A DNA stretch of 64,000 nucleotides from Thalassobacillus devorans MSP14 (GTDB lineage Bacteria > Bacillota > Bacilli > Bacillales > Halobacillaceae). Below, in pieces: positions 43,978 through 52,693 of this stretch (positions are counted from its first letter, which is position 1; each line of letters opens with the position of its first letter). The stretch is from NCBI RefSeq assembly GCF_000496835.1, contig NZ_KI543237.1:1-64000 (forward strand), written 5' to 3'. The notes beneath the pieces were generated by a model, which saw only the letters and a program-made list of their open reading frames with translations, was not told where the DNA came from and made no database searches. The position numbers were made by a program, and so were the translations under genes.

Positions 43978-44970
43978 TTGTATCACTTCGTACAAGTATA
44001 CTTTCGACTCCCCATCTTTGTACGCCTTTTTCTTACAGTTATACTATTCATGACATTTTTTGGGATAGTCATTCATTTTCTCGAGCCTGGACACTTCCCG
44101 TCTGTATTTGATGGTATTTGGTGGGCTTTTGTTACAGGATCTACGGTTGGATATGGAGATTATGTCCCGTTAAGCACCATAGGAAGAATCGTTGCAATCC
44201 TACTCATTTTGGCAGGCGGAGGGCTTGTCACTTTCTATATGGCAACTGTTTCTGCCAGTACTATTAAATATGAGCGTGATTTGTCCAACGGAAAAGTAGC
44301 TTTTAAAGGAAATAACCATATCATCTTCGTCGGCTGGAATGAACGGACCAGACAGTTGATTGAAATCATGCAAAGCCAAAAAGATCCCGAAAAAGTGGTA
44401 GTCATAGATAAAAGCATGAAAACACTTCCGTATAGCAAATACCCTGTTCATTTCATCAAAGGGGATTTTTATGAAGATGACATATTATTAAAAGCGAATA
44501 TCAAACAAGCACGTAAGGCCTTGATAACAGCTGACCCATCTAAAAGAGAAGAAGAATCAGACCAGTCAGTTATATTAGGAATCGTTGCAATGAAAGGCTG
44601 TAACCCTGATTTAAATATCATTGCGGAAATTCTGACCGAAAAACAAGTCATCAACGCGGAACGGGCAGGAGCAAACGATGTGATTCGTTCCAATGATTTC
44701 ATGAGCTCGTTATTTTACCATGAACTATACCGAAATGACCCGGTTCAGCCTTTTAAATTATTGTTGAAAATACTGACAGAGGAACAATTTTATGAGCTTA
44801 CTCCTCCCGCCGATTTGATTGAACAGCCTTTTTCCAAAGGGGTCGCTTATTATGCAGAGAAGACGTCTATATTAATTGGATTGATCAGGCAGGATGCTTT
44901 ACTGATCAATGTGAATCCCGATGAAACGATTTCAAATGACGACCGGTTGGTATTACTTTCACCGAAGTAA
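43978..44970 (+). CDS. yugO: Potassium channel with RCK domain, YugO-like
   Basis: 330 aa. Two membrane helices (about residues 13-35 and 70-92) flank a pore loop with the K+ selectivity filter TVGYGD (about 57-62). The cytoplasmic RCK/TrkA-N domain begins at about 105 (HIIFVGWNERTRQLIE). YugO is the K+ channel for electrical signalling in B. subtilis biofilms. TTG start chosen because AGGAGGTG lies 7 nt upstream; an in-frame TTG 12 codons earlier precedes that site. Convergent with yugN, overlapping by 12 bases. Confidence 0.88.
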   Translation: MYHFVQVYFRLPIFVRLFLTVILFMTFFGIVIHFLEPGHFPSVFDGIWWAFVTGSTVGYGDYVPLSTIGRIVAILLILAGGGLVTFYMATVSASTIKYERDLSNGKVAFKGNNHIIFVGWNERTRQLIEIMQSQKDPEKVVVIDKSMKTLPYSKYPVHFIKGDFYEDDILLKANIKQARKALITADPSKREEESDQSVILGIVAMKGCNPDLNIIAEILTEKQVINAERAGANDVIRSNDFMSSLFYHELYRNDPVQPFKLLLKILTEEQFYELTPPADLIEQPFSKGVAYYAEKTSILIGLIRQDALLINVNPDETISNDDRLVLLSPK

Positions 44971-45363
44971 ATGAGCTTCCAGTTCTCGCACGAGCTCTCT
45001 TCCGATCTCCACCATTTCATCCGGGATAGAAGCATCGGCATCTACCGGCTCGGAAAATTGATCGATAGATGCCTTACCTACACCAAGGTGAACATGGTCG
45101 TCCATTCCCCGTTGATATTTATGGGAAAGTAAGAACGGTTCCCCGACCTCCACGGTGACATGATAATCATCTAAATTCCCTTGCTTGGCTGCAATTGGGA
45201 CACGAAGAAACTGGTAGCTCCCATCATCCGCTATCTTGTAATCAAAATACCCATGGTCATAATCCCAATTTCCACCAACTTGGTAACCGAGGGGTTTTAA
45301 TGTCTGCTCCAATTCACTTAAAGTAAAAACTTCGCCTGTCAGTTTTGAAGTAACGGGGATCAC
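44959..45363 (-). CDS. yugN: YugN-family protein
   Basis: 134 aa, soluble, alpha+beta, acidic; YugN-like family of Bacilli with no known activity (GGNWDYDHGYFDYKI and GDLDDYHVTVEVGEPFLL-type stretches). GTG at 45363 chosen, 8 nt from AAGGAG, discarding three upstream codons. The neighbours yugO and pgi are as in B. subtilis. Confidence 0.8.
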   Translation of the reverse strand: MIPVTSKLTGEVFTLSELEQTLKPLGYQVGGNWDYDHGYFDYKIADDGSYQFLRVPIAAKQGNLDDYHVTVEVGEPFLLSHKYQRGMDDHVHLGVGKASIDQFSEPVDADASIPDEMVEIGRELVRELEAHLLR

Positions 45364-45413
45364 TAACACCACTCCTTTTTATATTAACTTCCCCCGTATA
45401 GCTCAATCTTATG

Positions 45414-45478
45414 AATGTCATTAGAAAAACCTGGCTCATCACCAAGTACTTATGGCGAAAGCCTTAATATTTTCTTAT
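45414..45478. repeat. Short hairpin repeat R3, copy b
   Basis: AATGTCATTAGAAAAACC then TGGCTCATCACCAAGTACTT, ATGGCGAAAGCC and TATTTTCTTA, closely matching copy a. On the minus strand CTTGG-TGATGA-GCCAGG-TTTTTC looks like a terminator. Between yugN and pgi. Confidence 0.75.
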
Positions 45479-45500
45479 ACTTTTCAAAGATAAAAAACTA

Positions 45501-45532
45501 AAAGCCTCTTCCCTCGAAAGGGAGAGGCTTTT
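45501..45532 (-). terminator. pgi terminator
   Basis: AAAGCCTCTTCCCT pairs with AGGGAGAGGCTTT with one mismatch; T-run on the minus strand. Confidence 0.88.
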
Positions 45533-45541
45533 CGTCTGGCT

Positions 45542-46888
45542 TTACAAACGTTTTTCAAGCTCTTCTTTTTCTTTCTCGAAACCTGGTTTACCTAAAAGTG
45601 CGAACATGTTTTTCTTATAAGCTTCGACGCCAGGCTGATCAAAAGGATTCACTCCCAACAAGTAGCCACTGATCGCGCATGCTTTTTCAAAAAAGTAGAC
45701 AAGGTATCCGAAAGTATAAGCGTTCAATTCCGGTACATGGACTGTCAGATTAGGTACCTGTCCATCTGTATGGGCAAGGAGAGTACCTTCATAAGCCTTT
45801 TCGTTAACTTGATCCACAGTTTTTCCAGCAAGATAATTCAATCCATCCATGTTTTGCTCATCTTCTTCGATTGTGATATCCGATTTAGGCTTTTCCACTT
45901 TCAAGACAGTTTCGAACAAGTCGCGCCTTCCATCCTGGACGTATTGTCCAAGAGAATGAAGGTCTGTCGAGAAGTTTGCAGAAGCGGGGAAAATCCCTTT
46001 CTGGTCTTTCCCTTCACTTTCACCGAACAACTGCTTCCACCATTCGGAGAAATATTGCAATGCTGGTTCATAATTAATTAGCATTTCGATGGACTTTCCC
46101 TTGTTGTAAAAGATGTTACGCACAGCTGCATACTGGTAAGCAGGATTTTCACTTAATTCAGAAGAACTTAATTCATCCATCCCTGCTTTAGCTCCATCCA
46201 TCATGCTGTCAATGTCAATCCCGCTGGCAGCTATCGGAAGCAGTCCCACTGCAGTTAACACAGAGAAACGGCCACCGACATCATCCGGGACTACAAAGCT
46301 TTCATAGCCTTCTTCATCAGCTAATGTTTTCAATGCACCTTTTTGTTTATCAGTCGTAGCATAAATCCGCTTTCTGGCTTCCTCTTTTCCATACTTTTCT
46401 TCCAGGAACTTACGGAATAAACGGAATGCAATCGCAGGTTCTGTAGTGGTTCCACTCTTAGAAATCACATTGACTGAAACATCTTTGTTCTCCAACACAT
46501 CAAACAACTCATTCATATAGGGAGCACTGATGCTGTTCCCAACAAAAAACACTTGCGGCGTCTGACGCTTTTCTGCACTCAACTCGTTATAGAAACTATG
46601 GTTCAGCATTTCCAGCGCTGCACGGGCTCCAAGATATGAGCCACCGATTCCGATGACGACAAGCACATCACTATCGGATTGTATTTTTTCTGCAGATTTC
46701 TTAATTCGGCTGAATTCTTCTTTATCATAATTCTCTGGCAGATCGAGCCACCCCAAAAAGTCGTTGCCTGCACCCGTCTTTTCATGCAATGCATGGTGAG
46801 CAAGCTTCACTGCTTCTTCCATGTAGTCTAACTCATGTGTACCAAAAAAAGGTAAAGCTTTTTCATAATCAAAGCGAATATGTGTCAC
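45542..46888 (-). CDS. pgi: Glucose-6-phosphate isomerase
   Basis: 448 aa, usual length for Bacilli. Interconverts glucose-6-phosphate and fructose-6-phosphate. [13 protein letters not shown] (about residue 70), [10 protein letters not shown] (about 140), [10 protein letters not shown] with the catalytic Glu (about 287), and GVEAYKKNM with the C-terminal Lys (about 423). GTG at 46888 has GGAGGG 6 nt upstream; the frame before it is not used. Confidence 0.96.
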   Translation of the reverse strand: MTHIRFDYEKALPFFGTHELDYMEEAVKLAHHALHEKTGAGNDFLGWLDLPENYDKEEFSRIKKSAEKIQSDSDVLVVIGIGGSYLGARAALEMLNHSFYNELSAEKRQTPQVFFVGNSISAPYMNELFDVLENKDVSVNVISKSGTTTEPAIAFRLFRKFLEEKYGKEEARKRIYATTDKQKGALKTLADEEGYESFVVPDDVGGRFSVLTAVGLLPIAASGIDIDSMMDGAKAGMDELSSSELSENPAYQYAAVRNIFYNKGKSIEMLINYEPALQYFSEWWKQLFGESEGKDQKGIFPASANFSTDLHSLGQYVQDGRRDLFETVLKVEKPKSDITIEEDEQNMDGLNYLAGKTVDQVNEKAYEGTLLAHTDGQVPNLTVHVPELNAYTFGYLVYFFEKACAISGYLLGVNPFDQPGVEAYKKNMFALLGKPGFEKEKEELEKRL

Positions 46889-47004
46889 TTTTATCCCTCC
46901 AGTTCGTCTAAATAAAACCAATCCATTTTCACTTTAGCGGAACAGCGGATGCAATTCAAGCACGCCCCTTGATGTAAACGGATACAAGCTGAAAATAATT
47001 TAAG

Positions 47005-47033
47005 AAGCCGCCTGGTGAGTTACCAGACGGCTT
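47005..47033 (-). terminator. Hairpin after the alcohol dehydrogenase gene
   Basis: AAGCCGCCTGGT pairs with ACCAGACGGCTT with one mismatch; only a weak T-rich tail on the minus strand. Confidence 0.65.
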
Positions 47034-47042
47034 TATTGATGA

Positions 47043-48209
47043 CTACTTTGACATTTTTAAAATAGCAGCTACATCTTTGTTTTCTAACTTATTGAAGTTA
47101 CCGAAAGGTCCCCGCTTCATGGCCCGGTCGATAATCAAGTCAAATTTTGAATCGTCAATATCATAGTCAGCCAATGTTTCTGGTGCCCCAATGGATGACC
47201 AGAATTCCCTTAGTTTTTCTATGCCTTCCATTCCTGTTTCACGATCTGATTTTCCTTCCGGATTTACGTCCAACACCTTCACCGCCAGCCTCTTGAAACG
47301 AGCCGGATCGATGTCCAGGTTATGCTTCATCCAATTAGGGAACAAAATCGCCAACCCTCCGGCATGGGGAATATCATAGACCGCAGAAACGGCGTGTTCA
47401 ATATTGTGTGTAGCCCAGTCACCACGGTATCCCATTTGCAGCATACCATTCAAAGCGACTGTCCCCGCATAAAGAATCGTTTCTCTATGTTCATAAGATT
47501 CCAGGTCATTCAATAACTTTGGAGCAGCGTCAATTACAGCTCTCAGAACCCCTTCACACATTTCATCCTGGACAGGTGACAACGTCGGGTTATGGAAATA
47601 TTGCTCGAGAATGTGAGTCATCATATCAACTATTCCATAAATTGTCTGATCCCGGGGTACGGAAATAGTGTGTACGGGATCAAGAATGGAAAATGCAGGA
47701 TAGGTGTAAGGAGGGTATCCCCACCCATACTTCTCATTTGTTTCCCAATTGGTAATAACCGCTCCACCGTTCATTTCAGAACCAGTGGCAGCCAATGTAA
47801 GGACAGTACCGAACTGTAAAGCTCCATCGGGGAAAGCTTTTTTAGTAACAAGATCCCAGGCGTCACCATCATATTTTGCACCTGCTGCAATGGTTTTAGT
47901 ACAATCGATTACGCTGCCTCCACCTACAGCAATCAGATAATCGATATTTTCTTTTTTGCAAATGTCTACACCTTTTCGTACCGTGGAAATTCGAGGATTA
48001 GGTTCCACTCCAGCTAACTCAAATACTTCCGCTCCGAACTGAGTCAATTTTTCCATTACATTATCATAAATACCATTTTTCTTGATGCTGCCTCCTCCGT
48101 AAACAAGGAGCACCTTTTTAGTATTTTCAGGAAGTTCCTTTGGAAGTTGTTCCAGTTGATCTCTGCCAAAAATTAATTTAGTCGGGTTATGAAATGTAAA
48201 AGCATCCAT
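47043..48209 (-). CDS. yugJ: Iron-containing alcohol (butanol) dehydrogenase, YugJ/YugK-like
   Basis: 388 aa group III Fe-dependent alcohol dehydrogenase. NAD(P)-binding [10 protein letters not shown] (about residues 96-105), [17 protein letters not shown] (about 139), metal ligands in MTHILEQYF and [21 protein letters not shown] (about 264-284). Reduces aldehydes such as butanal. B. subtilis has two neighbouring copies (yugJ, yugK) beside pgi; here only one, so the symbol is a choice. AAAGGAG before the ATG. Confidence 0.88.
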   Translation of the reverse strand: MDAFTFHNPTKLIFGRDQLEQLPKELPENTKKVLLVYGGGSIKKNGIYDNVMEKLTQFGAEVFELAGVEPNPRISTVRKGVDICKKENIDYLIAVGGGSVIDCTKTIAAGAKYDGDAWDLVTKKAFPDGALQFGTVLTLAATGSEMNGGAVITNWETNEKYGWGYPPYTYPAFSILDPVHTISVPRDQTIYGIVDMMTHILEQYFHNPTLSPVQDEMCEGVLRAVIDAAPKLLNDLESYEHRETILYAGTVALNGMLQMGYRGDWATHNIEHAVSAVYDIPHAGGLAILFPNWMKHNLDIDPARFKRLAVKVLDVNPEGKSDRETGMEGIEKLREFWSSIGAPETLADYDIDDSKFDLIIDRAMKRGPFGNFNKLENKDVAAILKMSK

Positions 48210-48267
48210 AATTTAATCAAACTCCTTTCGCTACAATTATGGCTAAAGAACAAATATTTCTCAAAAT

Positions 48268-48284
48268 ATATGCATCATGCATAT
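48268..48284. promoter_or_regulatory. 17-bp perfect palindrome between adh and yuzA
   Basis: ATATGCAT-C-ATGCATAT, exactly symmetrical about one base, in the short divergent gap. Candidate operator for one or both genes; no matching regulator known to me. Confidence 0.5.
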
Positions 48285-48343
48285 TATGCAAATTTCGAGC
48301 AAACCTAACCGTGAACATATTTTTTAATATTGGAGGTAAAAAA

Positions 48344-48583
48344 ATGGATACACTTAAAAGAATAGCATTAATTTTAACGATTATCGGAGCGATAAACTGG
48401 GGATTGATCGGATTGTTCCAATTTGATTTGGTAGCTGCGATTTTCGGTGGCGGGGAGCAAAGCGGAGCCTTTGCCCGAATTATCTATACCCTGGTTGGAA
48501 TCAGCGGGATTATCGCTTTGTCCTACCTTTTCCGTCCTGAATTAGAGACGGCTGATCGTACAGAACCAAATACAACCAGATAA
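48344..48583 (+). CDS. yuzA: YuzA, DUF378 membrane protein
   Basis: 79 aa with two membrane helices (about residues 5-27 and 43-63) and the DUF378 motif GAINWGLIGLFQFDLVA. Function unknown. ATG at 48344 after TTGGAGGTAAAAA; the frame upstream of it is not used. Position between yugJ and yugI matches B. subtilis yuzA. Confidence 0.88.
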   Translation: MDTLKRIALILTIIGAINWGLIGLFQFDLVAAIFGGGEQSGAFARIIYTLVGISGIIALSYLFRPELETADRTEPNTTR

Positions 48584-48590
48584 AAAACAA

Positions 48591-48625
48591 GGCAGCCACG
48601 CTCCATGCGTGACTGCCATTTTTTA
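48591..48625 (+). terminator. yuzA terminator
   Basis: GGCAGCCACG pairs with CGTGACTGCC with one mismatch; T6 tail. Convergent with yugI. Confidence 0.85.
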
Positions 48626-48638
48626 ATTCAGGATTGAA

Positions 48639-49037
48639 TTAATTGTTTTTATATGTCTTGGAACGATCTTCAGATTGCTCAATCCACTCCTGAAGCTTAT
48701 CTTTCAATGTGTTGAAACCTGCCTGGCCATTATCCTGAGACTGTGCTTGAGCCGGCTGGGAATTACGTGGGCGACGCGGCTGTTTTTTAGGTGCCTCTTG
48801 AGTAGCACGGATAGAAAGAGAGTACTTGTTCTTCTCTTCATCAATATTCAAGATCTTGACTTTTACTTCATCGCCTTCAGATAAATGCTCATTGATGTCT
48901 TTTACATAACCGTGAGTCACTTCAGAAATATGAACCAAGCCTTGGACTTGATCGTCAAGGGCAACGAATGCACCATATGGTTGAATTCCAGTAACTTTAC
49001 CTTCTAATACTTGACCTGTTTCGAACTTCTCTGACAT
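48639..49037 (-). CDS. yugI: S1-domain RNA-binding protein YugI (general stress protein 13)
   Basis: 132 aa. One S1 RNA-binding domain (residues 5-75: GQVLEGKVTGIQPYGAFVALDDQVQGLVHISEV), then a Pro/Arg/Gln-rich linker (KKQPRRPRNSQPAQAQ) and a short helix. GSP13-type proteins associate with ribosomes under stress. ATG at 49037 after AGGAGTTGTATAGC. Confidence 0.9.
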   Translation of the reverse strand: MSEKFETGQVLEGKVTGIQPYGAFVALDDQVQGLVHISEVTHGYVKDINEHLSEGDEVKVKILNIDEEKNKYSLSIRATQEAPKKQPRRPRNSQPAQAQSQDNGQAGFNTLKDKLQEWIEQSEDRSKTYKNN

Positions 49038-49227
49038 GCTATACAACTCCTGATTTATATATTATTATACTTTTTACGCAATTATTGATTCTACCATATT
49101 AATGAGCTTCTGGCAAAGGATAGTCCAAAATTGCACCAAAAGTGCTAAGAAACAGGAAATATGACAGTATTCATAAAGGTTTTGTTGAAAATCCATGAAA
49201 CTATGAAAAAAATTTAAAAAAATAGGT

Positions 49228-49321
49228 TTGAACTCGTTTAATTTCGGCAATACTTAATACCGTAAGACTTTCTCGTATTCCCCCTGTATAAGCAAAGCGA
49301 AGCAGCTTTGCTTTTTTTTTT
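49228..49321 (+). ncRNA. Candidate C-rich small RNA with its own promoter and terminator
   Basis: In the 295-base gap between two leftward genes the plus strand has -35 TTGAAC (49228-49233), a 17-nt spacer and -10 TACTTA (49251-49256). A strong terminator follows (AGCAAAGC 49291-49298, GCTTTGCT 49305-49312, T10). The implied ~60-nt RNA has an unpaired TTCCCCCT just ahead of the terminator. Neither neighbour can use this terminator. There is no open frame of note. Confidence 0.5.
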
Positions 49322-49332
49322 GCTCAAATATT

Positions 49333-49809
49333 TTATACAGACTTTCCGTTCAATTTTAATATTTCCGGGAATAGAATGTCTTCTTCTCTAACGAAATGTG
49401 CAGTTACAGCATCCAAAGCAAAGCGGAGCGTAAGAAGTATACTGTTCCCTTTTTCTACTCCTGTTGAGTTTTCCTGATAGCGCTCTACCATAAATAAGAA
49501 TTGTTTTATAAATTGTTTCATTTGCTGATGTTCTAATTCAAAGGTGAAATACAGATACCCCTTCTCCTCTATTTCCTTGGTCAAAAGTGGAAATAGTTCC
49601 CGTTCTTCCAGGGTCAGATGAGCTGATAACTGTTCATAAAAATGTTTAACCGGCACCACTAACCTATTCAATTCTTCATTAGAAAGTCGCACAGTCTGCT
49701 CAAGATCACTAAGCCAGCCATCAATTATTCCTATTTCACTGCGTAACGATTGATGATCTCTCAGAAACTGCTCCACCTGCATTCGTATATGACAGTCACC
49801 ACGCAACAT
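49333..49809 (-). CDS. Hemerythrin-like cation-binding protein
   Basis: 158 aa four-helix bundle with His/Glu ligands in order: DHQSLRSE (about residue 16), HFYEQLSAHLTLEERELFP (about 56-74), ELEHQQMKQF (about 91) and TAHFVREEDILFPE (about 136-149). Such domains bind a di-iron centre and sense or carry O2, NO or iron. ATG at 49809 after GGAGGTG. Divergent from patB. Confidence 0.85.
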   Translation of the reverse strand: MLRGDCHIRMQVEQFLRDHQSLRSEIGIIDGWLSDLEQTVRLSNEELNRLVVPVKHFYEQLSAHLTLEERELFPLLTKEIEEKGYLYFTFELEHQQMKQFIKQFLFMVERYQENSTGVEKGNSILLTLRFALDAVTAHFVREEDILFPEILKLNGKSV

Positions 49810-49976
49810 TTCTATCACCTCCAGTTATTCCTTAACAATATAGCGTAAATACATGCATTTAAACATGACGTTTGTCACTAACACTTTAAACATTTCACTA
49901 AAAACAGCATATTTCTCATTTCTTTCACTTTTGGGTTATGATAAATGTAGAAAGAAATCAACTGGAGGGATGATAG

Positions 49977-51149
49977 ATGAGTCGTTTCAACGAAGTAAAA
50001 GAGCGAACTGGCACACGCTCCGTAAAATGGGATATGACAGAAAAGTTATTCAAATCAAATGAAGTTTTACCTATGTGGGTAGCAGATATGGATTTCCAGG
50101 CCCCACAGGCTGTCATAGATGCGTTGACTGAACGGGCAGCGCATGGTATTTTCGGCTATACGATAACAGATGAATTGGTAGAAGGAACCATATATGACTG
50201 GCTGAAAAAACAATACGACTGGACGATTGATACAAAATGGATCAGTTATAGCCCAGGTGTAGTTCCCAGTCTACATATGATTGTACAGGCATTAACCAAA
50301 AAAGGGGATAATTTACTTATCCAAACACCCGTTTACCCGCCGTTTTACAAAGTAATAGAGCAGCATGATCGTAACCTTATCCAAAACCCACTGATATATC
50401 AGGATCATCGCTACGAAATCGATTATGAAGACTTTGAAAACAAAATAGTTGAAAACGATGTTAAAGCGTTCATTCTTTGTAATCCTCATAACCCGGTAGG
50501 CAGAGTTTGGACAGAGGAAGAATTAAAAAACATGGCAGATATTTGCCTGAAACATGATGTCCTCATTTTTTCTGATGAAATTCACGCTGACCTGGTACTA
50601 TCCGGACATAAACATGTGCCAATCGCTTCCATATCAGAAGAAATCAATGACAAAACGATTACTTGTCTTTCACCAACAAAAACTTTTAACTTAGCTGGTC
50701 TGCAGGCCTCTTATGTCGTTACCGCAAATGAAAAGATGAAAAAGTCCATGGATGATACGTTTCTTGCCCAGGGAATGAATATGTTGAACACTATGGGGAT
50801 TACTGCATTAGAAGCAGCTTACAAACATGGTGAGGAATGGCTGGAAGAACTGCTAAAAGTCATCGAAGACAATAAAAACTATGCGGTTAAATATTTAAAC
50901 GAAACCGGTCAAATTAAAGTAATAGAGCCGGAAGGGACATATCTCTTATGGCTGGATTGCACCAAAATGGGGATGGAACATGAAGAATTGAAAAGCTTCA
51001 TGCAGGAAACTGCAAAAGTAGGCTTAAATGATGGAGCTTCTTTCGGTAAAGAAGGCGAAGGATTTATGCGTATGAATATAGCGTGCCCAAAAGCTACGCT
51101 AAAAGAGGGTGTCGACCGTATAGTAAAGGCTTTGGAGAACCGTCGGTGA
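49977..51149 (+). CDS. patB: PLP-dependent cystathionine beta-lyase PatB (MalY/PatB family)
   Basis: 390 aa fold-type I enzyme cleaving cystathionine and other cysteine S-conjugates. LPMWVADMDFQAP at the N terminus, NPHNPVGRVWT (about 166), SDEIHADLVL with the PLP Asp (about 198), and the Schiff-base Lys in SPTKTFNLAGLQ (about 234). GGAGGG 7 nt before the ATG. Near kapB, as in B. subtilis. Confidence 0.92.
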   Translation: MSRFNEVKERTGTRSVKWDMTEKLFKSNEVLPMWVADMDFQAPQAVIDALTERAAHGIFGYTITDELVEGTIYDWLKKQYDWTIDTKWISYSPGVVPSLHMIVQALTKKGDNLLIQTPVYPPFYKVIEQHDRNLIQNPLIYQDHRYEIDYEDFENKIVENDVKAFILCNPHNPVGRVWTEEELKNMADICLKHDVLIFSDEIHADLVLSGHKHVPIASISEEINDKTITCLSPTKTFNLAGLQASYVVTANEKMKKSMDDTFLAQGMNMLNTMGITALEAAYKHGEEWLEELLKVIEDNKNYAVKYLNETGQIKVIEPEGTYLLWLDCTKMGMEHEELKSFMQETAKVGLNDGASFGKEGEGFMRMNIACPKATLKEGVDRIVKALENRR

Positions 51150-51150
51150 A

Positions 51151-51190
51151 AAGAAGACGGGCCCCTGCTCAGGAGCCCGTCTTCTTTCTT
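51151..51190. terminator. Bidirectional terminator patB / SOD
   Basis: AAGAAGACGGGC pairs with GCCCGTCTTCTT; inner CCTG/CAGG extends the stem. Confidence 0.9.
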
Positions 51191-51767
51191 ATTTTTCTTT
51201 TTTATCTTGTTGTTCCATTGGATCTGTCGGCATTTTCCCATCATCGTTCAACTGAATTTTCCCGCAGGCTACACGGGCACCAGCATCTCCTGCAGGCTGT
51301 GAGAATCCATCATCCATTGCTTCATGGATGACTAAAGAAGTACCTTCCCCTTTCATCAGGGATTTTTTACCATCTAAAAGAGTCGCTTCCGGAAGCATGG
51401 CTTTGGCTTCGACTATCTTCCCTGATTCATCTGCTTCTAAATTAGGCATGTCTCCCAAATGAGAACCTTCCATATTCATCAAACCATGCATCTTTCCTGT
51501 GGGATTAAAGTGGTTGCCGGCACTAGTGAAGTCAGGTCCTTCACATACCGGGAATTCATGTACATGAAACCCATGAGCACCTGGTTCCAAGCCCTCTACA
51601 TTCACCAGTACTTCTACTCCACCGGAAGTTTCCGTCAATTTAGCAGTGCCGATCATATCGCCATCTGCGTTATACATCCCGACTGTTGCATTAGACCTGC
51701 TATCATTTTGGCACCCTGCCATAACGAACAGCAGTAATCCTATCAAAAAACACTTTCTAAAATCCAT
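51189..51767 (-). CDS. sodC: Cu,Zn superoxide dismutase lipoprotein (SodC/YojM family)
   Basis: 192 aa. Lipoprotein signal with lipobox VMAGC (Cys19). Copper ligands HGFHVHEF, NHFNP and LVIHEAMDD; zinc ligands NHFNPTGKMHG and SHLGDMPN; active-site Arg and disulfide Cys in GARVACG, pairing with PVCEGPDF. As I recall, B. subtilis YojM lacks two copper ligands; this protein has the whole set, so it should dismutate superoxide outside the membrane. AAAGGA before the ATG. Confidence 0.9.
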   Translation of the reverse strand: MDFRKCFLIGLLLFVMAGCQNDSRSNATVGMYNADGDMIGTAKLTETSGGVEVLVNVEGLEPGAHGFHVHEFPVCEGPDFTSAGNHFNPTGKMHGLMNMEGSHLGDMPNLEADESGKIVEAKAMLPEATLLDGKKSLMKGEGTSLVIHEAMDDGFSQPAGDAGARVACGKIQLNDDGKMPTDPMEQQDKKEK

Positions 51768-51884
51768 GAGAAACGTCCTTTCCCTTGTTTCCCATAGCTT
51801 AACCAATTACCCTGTACTTTACACAGTAAAATAAGCCTATTACCTCCGAATTTCTCCTGCTTATAGAACACATAAAGGAACTCA

Positions 51885-51913
51885 TAAAAAAAACAGGGGA
51901 TTATTTCCCCTGT
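51885..51913 (-). terminator. Terminator overlapping the stop of the small membrane protein
   Basis: ACAGGGGA/TCCCCTGT hairpin with T8 on the minus strand; the stop codon lies in the loop. Confidence 0.88.
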
Positions 51914-52116
51914 GGTTTATACGATAGTGAATCATCTTTCTTTGCTTGTTGGGAGCCATATTGTTCTTCTGTTCGTTCTTCTTGTTTTTTTGATACTCTC
52001 ATGATCAAAAACATAACAAGTACTGCAAGCGCAATGAATACACCCAACGATATTACCGCCGGAATATATTCCGTTTTATCTTCCGGAAAATATAAAAACT
52101 CCATCATAAATGGCAT
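51901..52116 (-). CDS. Small single-pass membrane protein, hypothetical
   Basis: 71 aa: about 18 residues outside, one helix (ISLGVFIALAVLVMFLIM), then a basic/polar cytoplasmic tail (KKQEERTEEQYGSQQAKKDD). No family recognised. Start uncertain: AAGGA lies 4 nt before the ATG at 52116, and other ATGs occur three and four codons later. Divergent from kapB. Confidence 0.6.
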   Translation of the reverse strand: MPFMMEFLYFPEDKTEYIPAVISLGVFIALAVLVMFLIMRVSKKQEERTEEQYGSQQAKKDDSLSYKPQGK

Positions 52117-52218
52117 CACTTCCTTATCAAGTTACATGGTAAGTATATCAAATTTTTCAATCGTCTTAAATATAAATACTTTTAATATTTGTTACAATAA
52201 GGCAAAGGAGGTATTGTC

Positions 52219-52602
52219 ATGTCCGAACTTAATATTGGCGATGCTGTTATCGCCCATTATAAATCCGGCAGTTATATCGGTAAAATAATAGAAGATCGTA
52301 ACCAATTTTACTTAGTAGAAGTGCTGGCAGTAGAAAAGCACCCGATGCAAGGCGATCTCCATAATCCTGGAAAAACTGAAGATGTTTTTTTTCATGAACG
52401 CAAAGCATTGAGTCACCATGAAAAAGCCAATATTTCTAAATCTGCTGTCAAATCATTTAATGGGGAAATACCTGAATACGAACAATCATTGCGAAATGCC
52501 ATTGATAAGCTTAAGGACCGCTTGAAACGTAAAGAATCAGATTTCAATCAAAAAGCATTCGACCAGCTCGTTGCACTGGAAAAATCCTATTTCAATAATT
52601 AA
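52219..52602 (+). CDS. kapB: Sporulation phosphorelay protein KapB
   Basis: 127 aa. N-terminal SH3-like barrel (IGDAVIAHYKSGSYIGKIIEDRNQFYLVEVLAV) and a helical C terminus; the HPMQGDLHNP stretch is typical of KapB. In B. subtilis KapB is needed for the KinB route into the Spo0A phosphorelay. Despite the family name there is no signal or lipobox. kinB is not in the adjacent sequence. AAAGGAGG upstream. Confidence 0.9.
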   Translation: MSELNIGDAVIAHYKSGSYIGKIIEDRNQFYLVEVLAVEKHPMQGDLHNPGKTEDVFFHERKALSHHEKANISKSAVKSFNGEIPEYEQSLRNAIDKLKDRLKRKESDFNQKAFDQLVALEKSYFNN

Positions 52603-52655
52603 TCGAGCTGGAATGGATTGTGTGACCTTTTCCCACTGTAACTGGATTAGCTAGT

Positions 52656-52693
52656 AAAAGAAGCTGCCTATCTGTCATGGCAGCTTCTTTTAA
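52656..52693. terminator. Bidirectional terminator kapB / khtU
   Basis: AAAAGAAGCTGCC (52656-52668) pairs with GGCAGCTTCTTTT (52679-52691). Confidence 0.9.

Noticed and set aside
27356-45478. R3 and R1 copies as a CRISPR array or spaced repeats
   Set aside because: Copies are kilobases apart, differ in sequence and have no regular spacers or cas genes.
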